From Enterococcus faecium (GTDB taxonomy: Bacteria; Bacillota; Bacilli; Lactobacillales; Enterococcaceae): 64,000 nucleotides of DNA. Shown piece by piece: positions 61,909 to 64,000 of the stretch. Location of the stretch: assembly GCF_029023785.1 (NCBI RefSeq), contig NZ_CP118955.1, positions 1,548,501-1,612,500 of the forward strand. The letters are read 5' to 3'. How positions within the stretch are numbered: the first letter of the stretch is position 1; each line of letters starts with the position of its first letter. The position numbers and the translations under genes are program-made. Below the pieces are notes generated by a model. That model was not told the DNA's origin, made no database searches, and saw only the letters and a program-made list of their open reading frames with translations.

Positions 61909-62796
61909 CTAAGCCCTTGGAAAATGCTGCTTATAAACATCCGTCATTCTTTTCTTCGTGATATGTGTATAAATCTGAGTCGTAGAGATATCCGCGTGAC
62001 CTAACAATTCCTGTACTGTCCGCAAATCAGCTCCATTTTCTAGCAGATGTGTGGCAAAGCTATGCCGCAGCGTATGTGGTGTTACTTCTTTGTAAATCCC
62101 AGCCTCTCGTACTAACTGCTTCAGATTTTTCCAGATTCCTTGCCGAGAAAGACCTTTCCCATGATTATTGACAAATACATGCATTTCAGATGCGTCCTTT
62201 ACAAGTAATGGACGTGCTTCGTCTAAGTAGCGTTCCAGCCATTGGATCGCATAATCACCTAAAGGAATGATCCGCTCTTTATCTCCTTTTCCAACTGTCT
62301 GTACCAGTCCAAGAGAAAGATGAAGATCTCCCAATTTCAATCCAATCAATTCACTGACGCGCATCCCAGTAGCATACATGACTTCCAAGATTGCACGATC
62401 TCTTATCCCTAACGTTTTTGTCGTATCAGGTGCTTCAATCAGCTTTTCTACTTCTGTCAGAGTCAATGTACTTGGTAATTTCTGTGCTTTCTTCGGCGTA
62501 TCGATATGTTGCATCGGATCATGATCAGTGATACGCTCTTGCCGTAAAAACTGATGGAATCTTCTGAGACTTGAGATCATCCGAGTAACAGTTGCTGTCG
62601 CTTTTTTTTCTTCATGCAACTTCTCCAGAAAACGGATGACTAAAAAGCGATCGACATCCTGCCATGAAGCAATTTTCTGCTCCTGTAGAAAATGCAAGTA
62701 CTGTTCCAAATCACGTTCATAGCTTTGTCGTGTATTGGCGGACAATCCCCGTTCAATATTCAAGTAGTGGAGATAATCGTTGATTTGCTCTTTCAT
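61909..62796 (-). CDS. xerD: Tyrosine recombinase XerD
   Basis: The 295-residue partner of XerC has the core-binding domain (residues 1-100) and the catalytic RHRHY set: Arg in ATGMRVSELIG, HTLRHSFATHLL with His and Arg, the second His in LGHADISTTQ, and nucleophile Tyr in IYTHIT. ATG at 62796 follows GAGGGGG. Its place after fur and before ribT-scpAB matches the Bacillus ripX locus, which decides XerD over XerC. Confidence 0.94.
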   Translation of the reverse strand: MKEQINDYLHYLNIERGLSANTRQSYERDLEQYLHFLQEQKIASWQDVDRFLVIRFLEKLHEEKKATATVTRMISSLRRFHQFLRQERITDHDPMQHIDTPKKAQKLPSTLTLTEVEKLIEAPDTTKTLGIRDRAILEVMYATGMRVSELIGLKLGDLHLSLGLVQTVGKGDKERIIPLGDYAIQWLERYLDEARPLLVKDASEMHVFVNNHGKGLSRQGIWKNLKQLVREAGIYKEVTPHTLRHSFATHLLENGADLRTVQELLGHADISTTQIYTHITKKRMTDVYKQHFPRA

Positions 62797-62869
62797 AATA
62801 ATCCCCCTCATGCCTCTCTATCATATCAGATACCGCTTCATTCTGATAGTCTTTTTCCATAATCTGAGC

Positions 62870-62900
62870 AAAGAAAAAGCCGTCTAGACACTCAGACGGA
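62870..62900 (-). terminator. Terminator overlapping the 3' end of fur
   Basis: On the minus strand CCGTCT and AGACGG enclose GAGTGTCT, followed by CTTTTTC. The stem includes the last codons of fur. Confidence 0.7.
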
Positions 62901-63365
62901 CTGGTTTCTTTTTTCTTTTTCATAGCATTCCTGACAGATTCCATGGAACGTTAGCCGATGATCTTTTACTAAAAAATGATAACGTTCTTCTACTACTTGC
63001 TCCACTTCAAGTAAAAGATCCTCTTCTACTTCCTCGATCGTGCCGCAGTTCAAGCATAGTAAATGATGATGGAAATGTTTGGCGCCTTCTTTTCTCAAAT
63101 CATAACGGGCTAATCCATCATTAAAACTTACTTTATCGACAATTTTCAATTCTGTCAAGATTTCAAGGGTTCGATAAACAGTAGCAAGTCCAATTTCCGG
63201 ACTCTTTTTTTTCACTAAAAAGAAGATTTCTTCTGCAGATAAATGCTCTTTCTCATTTTCCAAAAGCACAAGCAGAGTAGCTTCTCTTTGCGGTGTCAGC
63301 TTAAACCCCGCTTCATGTAGCTGCTGTTTTGTTTTTTTCATCGCCGAAATAGCATTCATGACCAT
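62892..63365 (-). CDS. fur: Fur family transcriptional regulator
   Basis: The 157-residue protein has a winged-helix domain (KLTPQREATLLVLLENEKEHLSAEEIF, ATVYRTLEILTELKIVDKV) and the Fur metal-binding dimerisation domain FHHHLLCLNCGTIEEVEEDLL, with structural zinc pairs CLNC and CQEC. The Glu-rich segment after the CxxC is that of Fur rather than PerR. It represses iron uptake when iron is plentiful. ATG at 63365 or 63359 is possible. Two Per/Fur-type boxes lie upstream. Confidence 0.9.
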   Translation of the reverse strand: MVMNAISAMKKTKQQLHEAGFKLTPQREATLLVLLENEKEHLSAEEIFFLVKKKSPEIGLATVYRTLEILTELKIVDKVSFNDGLARYDLRKEGAKHFHHHLLCLNCGTIEEVEEDLLLEVEQVVEERYHFLVKDHRLTFHGICQECYEKEKRNQSV

Positions 63366-63383
63366 TTACTCAACCCCAACAAT

Positions 63384-63398
63384 TTATAATAATTACAA
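63384..63398. promoter_or_regulatory. PerR/Fur-type 7-1-7 box 1 upstream of fur
   Basis: TTATAATAATTACAA matches the PerR box TTATAATNATTATAA at all but one position. It is 18 bp upstream of the fur start. Confidence 0.5.
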
Positions 63399-63425
63399 AT
63401 AAAAAAAGATATAACACTATGTTAA

Positions 63426-63440
63426 TTAAAATTATTATAA
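63426..63440. promoter_or_regulatory. PerR/Fur-type 7-1-7 box 2 upstream of fur
   Basis: TTAAAATTATTATAA also differs from TTATAATNATTATAA at one position. Its centre is 42 bp, about four helical turns, from box 1. Confidence 0.45.
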
Positions 63441-63469
63441 GCTAGTTAAGAAAAACATGCAAGGGATTC

Positions 63470-64000
63470 TCAATTAGATTTTTTGACTAGTTTTGTCACA
63501 CCGTTTTCTTGTGTAATCAATCCTTGTTTCAAAAGATTACCTAATGCGCGCTTAAATGCTCCTTTGCTGATACCAAAAGCTTTCATGATTTCTTCTGGAT
63601 CCGATTTATCTGTAAAGTTGATTTGCTGATCTGCAGAACGTTCTAAAATGGTTAAAATCATTTGTGCATCATCTGATATAGCTTCATATGCTCTTGGCTT
63701 CAATGAAAGATTCAGTACACCGTCTGGTCGGACACCAATCACTCGACCTTTTATCTGCTCGCCTAGACGAGGTTCATTATATCGTTCAGAAGGATGGATA
63801 AACCCAAGATAGAAATCTTCCGTTAAAACGTACGTACCTGTTAATTTCAAGCGGTATGCTGTTCCTATCACATCTTTGTTTTTCATTTCTTCTGTTCCAT
63901 ATTTGCTTAAAGATTTGAATATTTTTTCATCTGCTAAACTGCCCCAAATACGGTCTTTTGCATCAACTCTAAGGGAAATCATCAAGCGATCCCCTTTTTT
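63470..64000 (-). CDS. cvfB: CvfB/YitL S1-type RNA-binding regulator, N-terminus cut by window edge
   Basis: The frame continues past the right edge (KKGDRLMISLRVDAKDRIWG at the edge), so only the last 176 residues are here. S1 domains are visible: the end of one, then a GTYVLTEDFYLGFIHPSERYNEPRLGEQIKGRVIGVRPDGVLNLSLKPR unit. A C-terminal winged helix follows (DPEEIMKAFGISKGAFKRALGNLLKQGLI). CvfB affects virulence gene expression in staphylococci. An apparent start at 63985 is internal and not the true start. Confidence 0.88.
   Translation of the reverse strand, partial: KKGDRLMISLRVDAKDRIWGSLADEKIFKSLSKYGTEEMKNKDVIGTAYRLKLTGTYVLTEDFYLGFIHPSERYNEPRLGEQIKGRVIGVRPDGVLNLSLKPRAYEAISDDAQMILTILERSADQQINFTDKSDPEEIMKAFGISKGAFKRALGNLLKQGLITQENGVTKLVKKSN

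Noticed and set aside
63470..63985. CvfB fragment read as a complete 171-residue protein starting at 63985
   Set aside because: The frame continues upstream to the window edge with conserved CvfB residues, so the apparent start is internal.

Overview
The window reads as chromosomal DNA of a low-GC Gram-positive coccus, most likely Enterococcus of the E. faecium group. The reasons are the AT-rich codon use, strong GGAGG-type ribosome binding sites, anaerobic pyruvate formate-lyase, ParC/ParE, CodY, PepV, a ThyA-DHFR pair, and an IS30-family element like those common in enterococci. Species level is inference. Almost every gene is on the minus strand. Most of the window is conserved housekeeping DNA whose gene order matches other Firmicutes, with few accessory insertions.

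Layout. 1-5.7 kb: the N-terminal part of a LacI-type regulator, an esterase-like hydrolase, small membrane proteins, a decayed acetyltransferase, a DUF1803-like protein and pyrophosphatase PpaC. 5.8-9.3 kb: pflB and pflA, with a clear promoter and candidate Rex and CcpA sites. 9.3-13.8 kb: parE-parC. 14-16.2 kb: a CoA-binding protein, plsY and a LacX-like epimerase. 16.2-26.3 kb: the collinear block rbgA-rnhB-dprA-topA-trmFO-xerC-hslV-hslU-codY. 26.5-28.8 kb: a VOC protein and a folT-like vitamin transporter gene split by an IS30-family element. 28.8-33.7 kb: lepB, yozE, msrA, ypmS, ypmR, a DegV protein and trhA. 33.8-37.2 kb: an ABC-F ATPase, thyA and dihydrofolate reductase. 37.3-40.5 kb: a CPA1 Na+/H+ antiporter behind a small coiled-coil protein, and an orphan. 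40.7-46.3 kb: cca, a MazG-like protein, a YitT protein, ypiB, ypiA and a degenerate AroB-like protein. 46.5-54 kb: HU, der, an S1 protein, cmk, a LysM protein, recQ, ypbB and a divergent ferredoxin. 54-59.4 kb: a hydrolase, pepV, a YfcC transporter and ribU under an FMN riboswitch. 59.5-64 kb: rluB-scpB-scpA-ribT-xerD, fur and a truncated cvfB.

Themes. One-carbon and nucleotide metabolism (thyA, DHFR, folT-like), chromosome maintenance (parCE, topA, xerC, xerD, scpAB, HU, recQ, rnhB), translation and RNA maturation (rbgA, der, trmFO, cca, rluB, S1 protein), and anaerobic energy metabolism (pfl). Regulation visible in the DNA includes an FMN riboswitch with attenuator, two PerR/Fur-type boxes ahead of fur, a Rex-like box and a cre-like site ahead of pflB, a 34-bp perfect palindrome over the folT-like promoter, and many hairpin terminators.

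I found no CRISPR array, prophage, tRNA or rRNA gene and no obvious new multi-gene system. The most unusual items are the AroB homologue that has lost its catalytic residues, the IS-split transporter with its palindromic operator, the paired Per/Fur boxes, and a dispersed intergenic hairpin repeat found in two long copies.
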